DNA of 64,000 bases, taken from the NCBI GenBank assembly GCA_003254925.1, contig QANZ01022431.1:4633-68632 (forward strand), in the 5' to 3' direction. The position numbers were made by a program, and so were the translations under genes. Shown in pieces: positions 9,664 through 22,683 of the stretch. Position 1 is the stretch's first letter, and each line of letters starts with the position of its first letter. The notes under the pieces are model-generated. The model did no database searches. It was not told the DNA's origin and saw only the letters and a program-made list of their open reading frames with translations. Origin of the DNA: Chamaecrista fasciculata. Taxonomy: Eukaryota; Streptophyta; Magnoliopsida; Fabales; Fabaceae.

Positions 9664-12600
9664 TCAGTCAAAGTTATCAATTTTAATGGGGGTGATCTCA
9701 TCAGCAACATCAAAGCGCCCGATCAATCGTGCAAAGAACACCATTTGTTGTTCAAGTGTAAACTTAATGTTTTCAGCCTGCATCCATTTAATTGCAACAT
9801 ATAGCTACTGTTTCTGGCATAAATTTTGTTTTACTAGATAAGTAATTAAACCAGCATTTACCTTTCGGAAACCGTGTTGTTCTCCTTCATACTCAACAAG
9901 AGCAACTGGAACACCTTTTTTTTTCAATGCCAAGTAAATTTCCCGTGCTTGATTTGGGGGCACAACCTACCACACATTTCTCAAAGTCATAAGATTATCT
10001 AACGCAGATTGAAGACTAGGCCTCGTTTCGGCATCAAATATAGGAAGGGAGAAATAATTAGCATTGTTGCTAACCTTGTCTTCCAATCCTTGAAATAAAA
10101 TGATGGGACAAGAAAATTTTTCAACATGGTTGATTGGGGATCTCTCAAAGAACTCCTTATCACCTCCTGCAATCAGTTAAGGAATTGCCTGAGCACAAAT
10201 TAAGCAAATAATTAAAACAAAAAGCCCTCACTTTAAGATGACATTGTTAATTTACCAACAAGATTATCCATGTAACGGGATTCAAATTTATGAGTCTCCG
10301 CTCTCAACGAGTTCAAGTCAGCTACCTGTTTGAGACACCAATTGGCATTAGTTCAATAATATAATAATGGTAATTTAAGTGCATTCCTTCGTTAAATTAT
10401 AATAAATTTATACAAAAAAGCAACAGAATGTTGAAATTTTCAACAAGGTCTTACTCCAACAATTTAAGCAAATATGTAGATATATTTCTGTTTAAACTCT
10501 ATTGGTTTATTGAGGAAACAAGATGACAGAAACGGAATAGATGCATGCAACATGTCTTGATTGTTAAGTTTCCATCTCTTATTCTGTTTGCAACAGAATG
10601 GCTTTATTTCTTTACAATAAAAACAGTCGACAACAAGAAAATAAACAAGAATCCTTAACTTAATACTACGGGAAATTTATGACTTCTTACACAAGTGCTA
10701 CTTTGTAAATTATGCAGTGCTTGCATTGTCAATTGTGAAATGTTAATGATAGCAGCAAAATTACTACTAAAGAAGAAAATTCTGAACTAGAAGGTAGGCC
10801 CGCCCAGTAGATAAGATAGACAAGATTAAGAAGGACAAGAAAATTGTTTGTTCAATTTTTGGTAGAATATCTTTTGATTAATTATGAAAACCAATGCCTT
10901 TTTCAACATCAAAATAATGTTAATCTTTCGCTCAATGAGCTATTATTCAACAGTAAAATGATAAATAAGAGGACTGAAATCATTAGGGAAAAAATCTAAA
11001 TATTAAGCACTTACTCCATACAAAGAAGCCCCAGCCTTAAATGTCTCTCTAAAAGCAAGAGCAGCCAAGGTGGTATACCCACCAGCAGAGCCCCCTGTAA
11101 TACACAGTCGATCCCCGTCAACCCTTCCACTGTCCACCTGCATAAGAAATTATTAATATGACTACTCTTACAGCAGTCCCGTCAACCAGAACATAGGAAA
11201 GAATTAAATGCAAAATAATTACCAAATACTTAGCACAGCCACAACAGTCATTGACATCGACTATTCCCCACTGTCCCAAAAGCCGTTCTCGATACTCTCT
11301 TCCATAACCTTCGGAAACATTTTTTATCAGACTGATCTCAAATCCAATCTTAATTTTTTTTTAAAGGCCGTTTGTAATACAAACTCAATCAGGAAAAAAC
11401 ATATTGTAAAAACAATGTGCCTCAATTATAGAAGGAATAGAACAAAAGATAATGTACTTGAGGATTAAGAATATAGTTTTGCAGCCAAGTTGGGAACAAA
11501 CCGGTGCTTCCACCATAATTGACATCTGCAAATGCCCAACCTCGACTAGTCCAGTACTGAATGTTAAGATTTAAAATTCCATGTGTTTCAGCTGTCGGTC
11601 CTCCTGAAATATTCAAATAAAAGAATTTGTATATAAATAAGGCTGATGTATTCAGTCAAAAGATTAAACCACCTTCAGACCGCAAAAGAAAAAAAGATTA
11701 AACGACCTCACTTGGCAGATTCACTAACAATAGAAAAGTGCAATAAAATAATATAACCAGGTTCTCTATATTTTTCAATTGAATTCGATTCACTTAAAAA
11801 ACTTCAGCAGTCTATAATAGATATGAAATTCTAATTCAGATTCCATACATATACCTCCACCCCATTAATTTATCAGGCTACACAATGATATTATTACATG
11901 TGCCACTACTACTTCCATTTACAATGCACTTGTGAACTTCAAAGCACTCAGAATTCAGGATAGTTTTGCTTGCTATTAAATCAGTGAGGATGTGACTTTT
12001 TCGTTTTTTTTTCTGGTCATGACGTGAGATGAAACATCAGATGATTTGTGGTTGTAGAGAGAACACTGCCTTTATGGCACATAAGTGGACTAATAAATTA
12101 GAATATGAAATTGAATGATATCATTCCTGATACAAGACAAAGATAAAGTACCATGGCTCTTCAATAACAAAGGAGGCTTTTCCCCATGTCTGGCTTGATA
12201 AGTAGGATTAGCTGGCGGATAAAAGTAGGCGTAGGCATTTTGGCCAGGTACTTCAGTGGGGAATTCAATTAATTCTGGCTTACTGACGTAGGAACTATAC
12301 TTTAAAGTATCTGGTGAGGATGACCAAATAATTTTGAAGTCAACTACTTTTAATTTCTGATCATCTAAAGCCACCTGAAAAGCAAGAGATATAAGGAAAG
12401 GATTGAAACAACTCAGATACTGAAAAGTAGGGCAATGATGCAGAACCTTGGCCACTGATGATGGATGAACCGCAGATGCTCCCTCTATAAACAGACAATC
12501 TTTCCCAAAGGTCTGCATTGGTATGGTTGCATGTGCCACAGATTATTATAGGTTTACAAACTCTATTTTAGACATAACAAAAGAAAATAGAAACCAATAA

Positions 12601-15600
12601 CACAATTTTAAAAATTACGATGTTATCAATATCTGTGAGAGGGATATCAAGCACAGTAATGTCTGAGCTTTGCACATCATCAATAATTCCAAGATATGAC
12701 CTCCCTTTTTGCCTATAAACACCATCAAAAACCTTGAATGAATAACAATCGGATACATATTCAAACCATCTTAATAAAAGAAACAATAAAAAGAGAAAAG
12801 CATGGAAGTTGTAATCTTGAAATCACCTGTAACTGCAAGCAATTAAGTTTCTGCTTTTATCACTCTGAATAAATTCATAAGAATTCATACCAAAAACCCA
12901 TAGTGGCCTAGCAAACTCAGCATCCAAGCGAAAAACAGGCACAACCTTATTCGCAGATTCAATCTGAGGCCAATTAAAAAAAAAACAGATATAATTGGTA
13001 AATTCACTGTGGTTATTGTATGCTTAATCAAAGAACACACTCGTGTACGCCAATCTTTGTCACAACTGTTTTGTCACTATAGTGTCCAAGACAAGCAAAA
13101 ACAAAACAGATTGCGTATACTTGGATGAGCAAAGTATCAAGAGGGGAGCATTTATAAAATTGGATTGTTAGACAAATAGGATATTCAACCACAATAACAG
13201 GAAATAGGAAGCCACCAAGTAACTAACAAGATATCCTAGAACTTTTTAATTTGGCAAATTCAAAAACAGCCAAGATTGTTAGAAGCAAGGAATAAAATCC
13301 TATTAGAAATTCCACTTGGTCAAAACCCAATAAATATTAGTAAGTGGGAAGCACCTATATTGGATTTTAAACTTTTACAATGTCTAATACAGTTAAATGT
13401 AATGTACTACTCAGATCATTGCCTTTAACATGAAAGGAAATTAATCCCAAGTAATAAATGATTATTTGTCATTGTGGAAAATTAAATGATAATGGAAGCA
13501 TGAATTCAAAGTTAATGGCTAGCAGAAGAAATAGGAAAAAGAAATTTACCCATTTATGGATATTCCAAAAGCCATTTCCCCTATCAGTAATGAAAAACAA
13601 CTCACCTGCAAAATTGAAATTTTTTCAATAAAAAATTAGAATGAACGGAAAGACCATAGCAAATTTTCTTGTTGTAGTCAACACAATCTGTTGAACAAGT
13701 ATACATGACTCATTGAGAGCAAAACACAACTCATGAAACAATAGTTTGCAGTTATGCACTTAGTGTTCAAGGGAAAGAAACCTATGTTTCACACTGCCGA
13801 ACTAAGAGATTAAAATTTAACCTACACTAAGAAATAAGGATGTTGAGCTATGAAGCACGGACACGAGACACAACACGGACACGGACATGCCAAATTTTTA
13901 AAATTACATGACACGACACAACATATATTTATATATGTTGAACTATGAAGCATATATTTATATATATAGACAATTAAAATTCCATAAATTTTGATGAGAA
14001 CTTTAAAAATTCCAATATTTATTCATGACATTTGTCATATCTATCATCATTTTCTATTGTTTGTCATGTTAAAGTCACAAAAAACTGATTTTATATTCCG
14101 AAACTTATGAATATGTGTTGTATGAGTGTCGTACAGATGTCAGACACGGACACATGTCTAACACGGTGACACACCCTCAAAATGAAGTGTTCATGCTTCA
14201 TAGATGTTGAGTCAACAATGGACAAAGAAAAGAGTTTAAAGAACAAATAGATCATGCCTCGGTGTCATTAATAAAACATTTCTTTTATAGTCAACATAAT
14301 TACAGGCTTGATTACTTCGGCTAATGAGTCAAGTCTCTGTACCATTTGGGGACCACTTGGGTTCAGTTACAGACTCCACAAGTGAAGGATCATTACCAGC
14401 CACACAAAAGCGCTTGGAAATCTCTCTGCATGGAAGCTTTAGGTTATTAACCATCTAATTGAAGCAAGGCGCACAAAATAAGAAACTTTTTCTCCTACTA
14501 TGATACAGAATTTTTTAGAGAGAGGGGAAAAAAAGAATCTGCAATACAAACAAGACAAACAATGGGTTGATGAACAAATAAAACCCTTCAAAACACTAAT
14601 TTATACAAGAACCTGCCAAACATATGAAAAGGTACAGAAGAGTCAGTCTTGAAACCTTGTGTTTTCTCAAGCTTTTAAAGACCAGATCTTATATGATTAG
14701 TTCCCGAGACAACTGGAACAAAACAGATCATACACAAACTTGGACTTTTACTAATTAGTTTTTATTTCAGTCAGAAGTTTCCTTATTGCATTTGAAATGT
14801 CAAAAATGATTAACCAATATATAATAACAAGTATTTTATACAAAACATGTTTTAAATTAGATTTTGTACAAACTAAAGATATTTGAAAACCATGTTAGAT
14901 TTAAACAGGACAAACCACTTTTAACTTATCAATTCAGAAACAGTTTTTATGTTTGCCTGAACCCCCTTTTATGTCATAGTTGCTGAGGTTTGAAGTGTGG
15001 ACATAGATCAAGTTATCATTTTTTTTCAGGTCATAAAATGAGGTATCACAACACAATGTAGCATAATCAACATAATCATAAACTTATGTCTTTTGTTGTA
15101 AGGTTCAGAAAACAACTGAATACATTTAAAATTGTAAACCATTCATTCTACAAGATATCATATTATAGAGTATAGACTTACCAATAAGAATAACCAAAGC
15201 ACACCTAAGAAATGGAAGTACACAATGAAAGAACCTATCATCATCATTTCAATAACAGAACAACCTTGGTATCAAACTAGATTTGTAAAGCTGAAATATA
15301 CAGTTCTGCTCACCCATTTTCAGAAATATAGCCAACCCAGAGTTCTGATTTATCCCATGGCATGTTAGGGTGATTCCACTGAATCCATGCTATTCGTTCA
15401 CTTTTGGGATCTAGACGCGGGAAAGCATAGAAGTCACTACCGCCAACTAATACTTGTGGTTCTGTATGTCACAAAACAATCAGAAACATTAAACAAAATC
15501 CTGATCAGAAAATCAAAAGACACAAAAAAGCATCTAGAAAACCTCCAGAATCTGGACATCATTGTAGAATACTTAATTTGCAGTATTCACTCAACTTTCC

Positions 15601-17026
15601 ATAATCTAGAGTCTAGATTCACAAATAATATGGAAAAAACTACCTTGAACATCCTTGCTGGCAAAAGCTATTGATACAATTGTTGTGGTTGAATCTATGC
15701 TGCTCTCCCGGCGGTCTACAAAGATGATCATATAATTATTACCAAATGAATGAATGACAATTCCAGCATAAGCATAACATGTATTTCTAACACAACCAGG
15801 GAAGAGAGTTTTGTTCCTTTTATTTATTTATTGTTTTATTCCCAGTTTACCTTCTTGTACACAGACATAACGATTAAGGCGTGTGTCCAGTACTCCATCA
15901 GCATAACTGACTACTGGTCCACCATAATCTGGAGTGAGAGGGACGGGAGGCACATCTGCTAGGATTAAAAACATTATTTTAGCATAAATCAGAATACAAT
16001 AAATTATTAAGTACACTGATTCAATCATAAATATACATAAAAGCCAACTTTATACTCTACCTAAGAATTTCTCCTTGATTACTGCTTGATTACAATTTAA
16101 AGAACATCAAATCAAGATCCTCAGACAGATATTAAACCTAGTTTGTTATTGCCATAAGTTAATGAAGTTGTTCATAAAGAAAACGAAACACAACGGCAAG
16201 ATGAAATCATGAAACTAGCATTATACAGCATAACAGGTCAAAAGCTACTCATAAAACCGAAAGGAACACAACTACCATTTGCTGCAAATAAAATCTGTGC
16301 CAACAAATAATTAAAAAATAAAAAAAACAATTAAGTATAATATGGTTTTGAAGAATGGGGGATGATGATGCTCACCTAGAGAACTTATGCATTGTTTGTA
16401 CAGTCTCTGATCCTTGTAATTTGCGAAAATAATAGTATCCCCTGAAACAGTGAAGGCACCACCTCCATACTCCTGGGCCAGTGTTCGAACTCCGAACTCT
16501 TTAGGCGTGATATCGAGGGGTTCATCACCTGGTTTTTCAGGCTCTCGAACAAGGACCGCCCGTCTGAAACACAATAACTAAACTATTTTACTTGGAGACT
16601 CTCACTCGCGAAATGTAAAGCAATCAAGGTTTACGATGCTTATATGAAGAAATGGTACACATACCCTGATTCAGTGGGGCGTGATTCCAGCCAAATAAGG
16701 CGACCATGAGAATCAATGGCGGTACCTCCTAGTCTTTTGGAGGAGCCAGAGACAACATCGGCGGTGAGCGGAGACTTCCAGGAACCATAAGGAGCAGTGA
16801 CTTGTTCTAGCTGAGCTGCTACTTCAGCTTCATCTTTGTTGCTAGCTGAGGTTGAAATGGAAGCCATGGATTTGCAGCTTCGATGATTCGACTGAGTTTT
16901 CGTCTGCACAATCGAGAGAAATCTTGTAGTGAAATGGTGAAGTTTGTGATCGACAAATTTTGAACCAGCTGAAGCAGAGCAAGGAGTGAGTCTTCTGCTG
17001 TATATGGCTAACGAAGCCAATGCCAT
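9664..17026 (-). CDS. Prolyl-oligopeptidase family (S9) acylaminoacyl-peptidase-like protein, 18 exons
   Basis: This is a serine peptidase of family S9, closest in my recall to Arabidopsis At5g36210. Exons: 17026-16665, 16563-16376, 15955-15851, 15715-15644, 15461-15314, 14425-14343, 13605-13550, 12963-12827, 12712-12619, 12512-12447, 12374-12152, 11603-11502, 11308-11223, 11137-11015, 10325-10256, 10166-10075, 9966-9862 and 9777-9664. All junctions are GT-AG and phases agree, giving 741 residues. The first 50-60 residues are rich in Ser, Arg and His and low in acid, consistent with a chloroplast transit peptide. A beta-propeller-like region (about 70-480) precedes an alpha/beta-hydrolase domain. 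The expected triad is present: Ser591 in GGSAGG, Asp668 in GLEDK, His700 in EQHGF. The family removes N-acylated or short peptides; the actual substrate is inferred. A truncated paralogue lies at 1935-8041. No break is seen. Confidence 0.93.
13848..14203. mobile_element. hAT-type MITE in an S9 intron
   Basis: The termini CTATGAAGCA and TGCTTCATAG are exact inverses, and the flanks are an exact 8-bp duplication ATGTTGAG (13840-13847 and 14204-14211). The subterminal parts repeat acacggacac. It lies in the intron between exons 6 and 7. The paralogous intron near 4780-4800 lacks it, so it arrived after the gene duplication. Confidence 0.85.
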
Positions 17027-18726
17027 CTGTCCTTGCGAATTCGGAGGAGTTCATTGATTGATTATTGTATGATCTTCTCGAAAAATGAAAAGACCAAAGA
17101 AACAAAATATGGGTTCAAGCCCAAATAGAGAATAGGCCTTTATAGTTTTAGTCCAGATGATTATATCCATAGGGCCAATATGTATGAAAGGCCTACAATT
17201 AGAAAGACTGAAATGAAATAGTTCAATCTCATACTACTCTGTTTTTATTATCTTACTAGTTTTAGACTTCCTTCTATATGGCATTTATGGCCTATTGTAT
17301 CTTGTCCAATATTCTTTGTTTTTGTTTGTTGTACAATAATATTAGATTGTCTTTTATCCTATTTTCGTAGCACAATGGGACCAAAGCCCAGCACAAAACA
17401 AAACTTAAATGCAAAACAAGATAAAACTGAAGCATCAATTAGTGCGTGATCCAGATATTTTAAAGTGAACTTGTTCTGAAATTCTTCGGTATTTCAGGCA
17501 CAGTTAATCAATTCTGACCTCAAAGACCCCAATTTCTTTTGAAATACAAGTTTTAAAATATGACAAATAATAAATTATATATTTTAAAGAAGATTATCTT
17601 AATCTAAATTTTATTTTCCTTATTTTTTCAATCTGAAAACAAATTTTTGAATATTTTTAGTTCGAGAAAAAAAAGATTATGTAATTCAAACATTCTTAGA
17701 GAGAACAACAAATAATTGTCTTTTAAAAAGATAACATTGTTGTAAACATGTATATATATACTTGCAATATGTAGATTATGACATCTATAAAGATAAATCA
17801 TCTTTGATTCTCCTCCTATTGTAACATTCCTTTCATGATGATCTTAGTTCTGAGTGTAACATTTCCATTACTAAAGCTTAAAAGCATAATCTTCCTCTTT
17901 TTCTGCACTCTTGATAGGCAATAGGTTATATTTTTTAAAAAAGTGAGTGTTATATAAAGAGAACTTATTTATATGAGATGATGAATATAACAATATAATG
18001 AGAGGATAAATTTTTTAATAATTATACAAATAAAATATTAAATAATATTCAAATAACTAAATCTCTCTTTTGTCTTTTAATCTTCATATTTGTTCAATTT
18101 ACAAAAAATACTCACTTTTTCTTTATGAAATTATAATTTAAATATGATAAGATATTGTACTCTAAAATTTTATATAAGCCTACTTTATTCCATCAATTCT
18201 TATACCTTATCTTTTTTTGTGGTGCCAAATCAAACCTAACTGTATTTCGCCCCCGACTTTTCGTGCCATCCGATTAAACACACTGTTACTATTGATGTAA
18301 GACATTACATTTACACCGAAGCCAATATCATCTTTCTTTCTTTCTTTTTTTATATAGAAAACATCATCTTAATAAATGCTGAACCACGTGACATCAAGAC
18401 AATAAAAGATACCCCTTAACTTTATACGAGCCGTGTATTTTTATTTATAATAATAATACACCTCCGGGACAATCCAAACCATGTGGATGAGAAAGTCCCA
18501 GAAAAGAATGATAGAGATACATTCCTATCATCCTATGAAGTATGAACGAAATTTTTAGCTAGGTCTTGAGAAATAAACCAATCTCATGGAATAGAAAAAT
18601 AAATGATAGATTGCCAGTGAAGTCTCCATTTTAATATATCTATGTGCTAAATAAATAAAAGCGTGATGATATCTTTGCCCTCCATTATCTCTGAATTCTC
18701 ATGGAACGAGAATGGCATAAATTCAA
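17027..18726. other. Intergenic; 5' region of the S9 gene and unassigned sequence
   Basis: The first 100 bases are presumably the S9 5' UTR and promoter. The rest is AT-rich with no gene or bounded element that I can support. Confidence 0.5.
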
Positions 18727-20215
18727 GGGTAAAATATAGGAAAGGTACATGTGGTATGGCTTAATCTCATTTTTATGACGTGTGGTTTCAAAAGTTGCAG
18801 ATTAGGTACCTGTGTATTTCGCCGTTAAACAGAAGTAATACTTGTGTAATTTTTCGTTAAATTTTTTACGGAAAAAGCAGTACTCGTGGTTTCAAAAGTT
18901 GCACATTAGGTACCTATGGTTTTGCTGAAGCTTGAACTACAAATTAGCTTCATATTTTGATTGTATTTTGTTTACTTGCGTTACTCATGGATGTAATTGT
19001 ATTTATGTTGTTTATGACTATTGACGATCAATCTTAAATATATTTGGATGATTACTCATGGCATTTTATAGATGTTTGGATGTTTGGATTGTGCACACAG
19101 GTTATTAATTGCACCACAAATTGTGGTCAATTTGGTCATTTTCATGTTGTCAAAACAAAGAACCAAACTTCTTTGTCAACTACAACCATCTCCATTTTTT
19201 GTGCTTGTTCACAACTCTTCCCCACCATTTTTTCACATCTTTTGACCCTTTTGACAACCTAATCTTTCCACATCTCCAGTAAACACATAAACTTAACAAG
19301 ATCCAAGAATAAGATTGAAAAACATAACCAAATTTCCATTAATAAAGGTAAGGGAAATAATCTAATTGCAGATACATTAATTTGCTAATAAGGCAAATAA
19401 TTGTCATTTCTTCCAAACTTTGCTCCCCAAAGTACAAAGAGAATAATCAACAGAAAAAACACCCAAGATCCTAACAACATCTGCACTAAATTTTTCTGCC
19501 TCTTATTTGTCTTCATCATGCTTTCATTTGTCTTTAACTCCTTGATTTCAGCTTCAAGTTTGGCAATTTTTTCTTGAACCTTTTGTCCAAATTCACGGCC
19601 GCATGGGCATGTTAGTTCATCAATCCAATCAAAAAAACCACATTGATAAGGCTGCAAAGCATGAAATGAAACAAACCATTAACTTAACCAGAAATACAAC
19701 AAACTACCAAATAACAAATTTCTACACACCTGATACTTCGAGCAAGTCCAAAATCGCTTTCCAAAAGAGCAAGGTTTCTAAGATGAACGTATGATTACAT
19801 ACTCACCATAGCCACAACGAATCCTGCGACCACAAAATGAAGATGATGAAGTTGAAGATGAATGTGCAGCAGTTGCCATGAAGTCGTCCAAGGAAATGGA
19901 TGAAGAAAATGGAGAAAATAAAGACCAAAGAGTTGGGGATTTTAGACTTGAAGCTGCGCAGATGAAAAAAATGGATCAAGGTGAAGAAAATTGACGGAAA
20001 TGAAGGCTTATTAGGGTTTCAAATGGTTTAAAACGTCAAAGAGCTGCGCACGTGACTCTCACATGCATTTTTTTTTCAAATTTAACGAAAAATTACACAA
20101 GTACTGCTTCTGTTTAACGGCGAAACACACAGGTACCTAATATGCAACTTTTGAAACCACACGTCATAAAAGTGAGATTATGCCAAACCATAGGTACCTT
20201 TTCTAGATTTTACCC
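18727..20215. mobile_element. Pack-MULE carrying a GRF zinc-finger gene
   Basis: Terminal inverted repeats of roughly 150-200 bp (start GGGTAAAATATAGGAAAGG; end CTAGATTTTACCC) contain the same words in opposite order, for example ggtacctgtgtatttcgccg against cggcgaaacacacaggtacc. The element is flanked by an exact 9-bp duplication TAAATTCAA (18718-18726 and 20216-20224), the Mutator signature. No transposase is present. The interior, about 19385-19880, carries a minus-strand gene unrelated to transposition. This is the arrangement called a Pack-MULE. Confidence 0.88.
19385..19879 (-). CDS. GRF-type zinc finger, coiled-coil, membrane-anchored protein inside a Pack-MULE
   Basis: Three coding pieces read in order. 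19879 to about 19803 starts MATAAHSSS and continues SFCGRRIRCGYG. 19777-19730 encodes KPCSFGKRFWTCSKYQ. 19651-19385 begins PYQCGFFDWIDELTCPCG, followed by a Lys/Glu-rich coiled coil (GQKVQEKIAKLEAEIKELK) and one hydrophobic segment (MLLGSWVFFLLIILFVLWG) near the C-terminus. This matches plant GRF zinc-finger proteins (C..CG...KRFW.CSKY...CGFFDW). The intron between pieces 2 and 3 is normal (78 bp, GT-AG). The gap between pieces 1 and 2 is only about 25-29 bases and contains an in-frame stop, too short for a normal plant intron, so the copy may be damaged. Expression is unknown. Confidence 0.6.
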
Positions 20216-20266
20216 TAAATTCAATAAACAAAATTATCTTAGAGACACTACAAAATATTTAAAGTA

Positions 20267-20631
20267 GGACGAGGATTGTTCTGAGAGATCACTCGTGTGA
20301 GCTTCAGCTTCTCTGCTACACATTGCACACACCTTTTTCTAGGTGTCATGCCCATGTGTTCAGTTAACATAAAGTACATAGTGGCTATCAAAGGATTGTA
20401 TATCCTTTAAGTAAGGCCTAGATTCAATATGTTGTAGATACAGTAATCAATATATGTTAAAAGACTCTTTTATCATTATCAAATATGCTATACAAGTTCA
20501 ATCTTAATTAATAGAGATAAAATCCCAGGAAAAAAAAAAAGTCAAGGTCACTGTTGGCACTGTTGCTTTGTGAAACCAAACAGTAAGAAACTTAGAAATG
20601 TCACCGTAGCTCTATTTCATTATTATTGTTG

Positions 20632-20705
<74 letters not shown>

Positions 20706-20845
20706 TATTTCTCTCTTTCGAAAAAGCTCAGTAGTCAAGATATATAACCCCACTGCTCAATTGGAAAGTGCATGTGATTGTGTGCAACACATCAAGCTTT
20801 TATAAAGTATATGTGCTTTCTATTCACTATTGACTGTGGTTTAAG
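20267..20845. repeat. Segmental duplication, right copy
   Basis: Homologous to 9217-9490. It is longer because about 20390-20560 and the ATT microsatellite are extra. Its position 5' of the intact S9 gene mirrors the left copy's position 5' of the pseudogene. Confidence 0.82.
20621..20705. repeat. ATT microsatellite
   Basis: About 25 tandem ATT/TTA units with a short GTT interruption near the left end. The left copy of the duplication (about 9360) has only a few units, so the array expanded after duplication. Confidence 0.95.
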
Positions 20846-21203
20846 CAAAATTTTGTCAAATCTTTGTCCGCTAACATGCAAGTTTCTTGCTTTCTCCAGA
20901 AATGTATATCTTCCCAAATAAGCCACAAATAGTCGAATCTGTCACATTAAACAACTAATAAAGGCAGAGTAAAATCAGAAATCCCATCACCACCCCCAAT
21001 AATTGAAAGGCAAAGACAATGGGACTTGGATTTGAAAGTAATTGATTTTAGGATCATTCATTGATTCCAGTTTCCAAACTCCCATTCTTAATTGCTGTCA
21101 AATTAAGCTGGCCTAACTCGATGTTTCACACTTCCACTTAGAAACACAAAAACGATGTATACATGCACTAGCACTACACCAACTATTTGAGATGAGTGAG
21201 GAC

Positions 21204-21307
21204 ATAGTCACAAAATAATATGTGGTAGTCTCTAATCAGTCACTGCTATGGAATATAGTTACAAAATAATAGGTGGTAGTCTCTAATCAGTCACTGCTCT
21301 GCAATAG
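21204..21307. repeat. Two-copy tandem repeat of about 58 bp
   Basis: The phrase gtggtagtctctaatcagtc and its flanks occur twice in direct succession with few differences. No function is apparent. Confidence 0.85.
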
Positions 21308-22683
21308 TAAACAAGACAGTTTACCCTTTACATAGTTCAGGGCTTCAGGCTATTTCGAAGATATCAAGCTCACTATTTAATTTGATCTTGATACACCGGC
21401 TAACTGCTTAATCAAGTATACTATAATATACTGTTCCAGGAGGGTACTTTTTCTTTTCTTTTTTTAATTTCATAATGCTCATGGCTGACACCTAAAACGT
21501 GGAATGAATGAGCATCAATGAATGCTATCTAGCTCAGGAATGATTTGTGATGAAAACAGAAGAACACGAGTGGCACGAAAATTAGGTATCTTCAAATCAT
21601 AACTGCTATGTAGTATTTACCATAGGGTATTAAAGCAACTTCATTTCCATTACATGGTACCCTGGTAAGTAATGCCGACACTGTTCCTTCCCTTTTCCAA
21701 GGTCCCCACTTGGGGGCACTAATTAATTACCCCAATTTGTTTAGGACATTATTGTGATTCCTGAAGCATGCACCCATTGAATTTAAATAATTGTTTCCCC
21801 TTAGGTTTGAACTGTGTAAAGGGTTGGTCACTTGGGTCTTGTTACCTACTAAGCTAAAGAAGTTATGCTTTGGAAGAATCATATCATTCGTTCAGTACTC
21901 TGCAACTGTATGATTAATGTATATGGTGTATTGGCACAAACAAGAAGTTGAAGACGTGATATGGTATGGGGTAGTGGTCAGAAAGAAAGCATGAATTTAG
22001 AAAACGAAACAATAGGACAAAGGGCGGTGGAGAAAAACTGAAAAAGAAAGGAAAAGAGAGAGTCCCGCTTGGTACAACTGGACATGTTAATTGTTGATAA
22101 TTTTCTACGGCCTAACACTCCTTCACATTGAGAATGACCCATGGTCTGACACATTTAAAAGCATCAACTAAAGAGGGACACTAGAAAGGGAGAGTCACTA
22201 ACAAGCAAAAGCGAGTTCTCATGTTCACAGTACAGAAATGTTAGAGGAAGGATGAGCTGCATCTCAATAATTAGTGATGGTTTTGAGAGATGTGTTTTTC
22301 CAAAAGCATAAAGCGGGTGATGTTGAGCCACATGCCTAGCAAGCTATATCATCAACAAACTCTAATTCTAATCTCTTTCTTTTTTAAATTTTTTCCTCTG
22401 TGGTCCAGCGTCCCCTTACCTTATCACATTGTAGCCCCTATCTATTTCACAAAGTTGGTCACGTCAACCTTAACATCAACCTTTAATCCCCTTTTCTGTT
22501 GTTCGCTTAAAGCAAATTGAAAGGGTCTATCACACTTTCCCACTAGATAGATTCCAAGATCAAGGACACATCCCAATTCGAGCAATATATCTAGCAATTT
22601 CCAAACTAAAAACAGAGCATTACTATATGTATATCAATTGATTGAAGCATGATATATATGCAGTAAAATCAGGTGTATATATA

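Larger units (their letters stand above)
20225..22683. other. Intergenic; duplicated block, microsatellite, MIZ1-like 5' region
   Basis: It holds the segmental-duplication copy at 20267-20845, the ATT microsatellite at 20621-20705 and the tandem pair at 21204-21307, listed separately. About 22200-22683 is the presumed promoter and leader of the DUF617 gene. I see no further gene. Confidence 0.6.

Noticed and set aside
16276-16281. Possible 6-nt microexon (CAAATG) between exons 2 and 3 of the S9 gene
   Set aside because: Acceptor and donor dinucleotides flank it and the frame would survive, but direct joining of exon 2 to exon 3 gives a protein that fits the family better.
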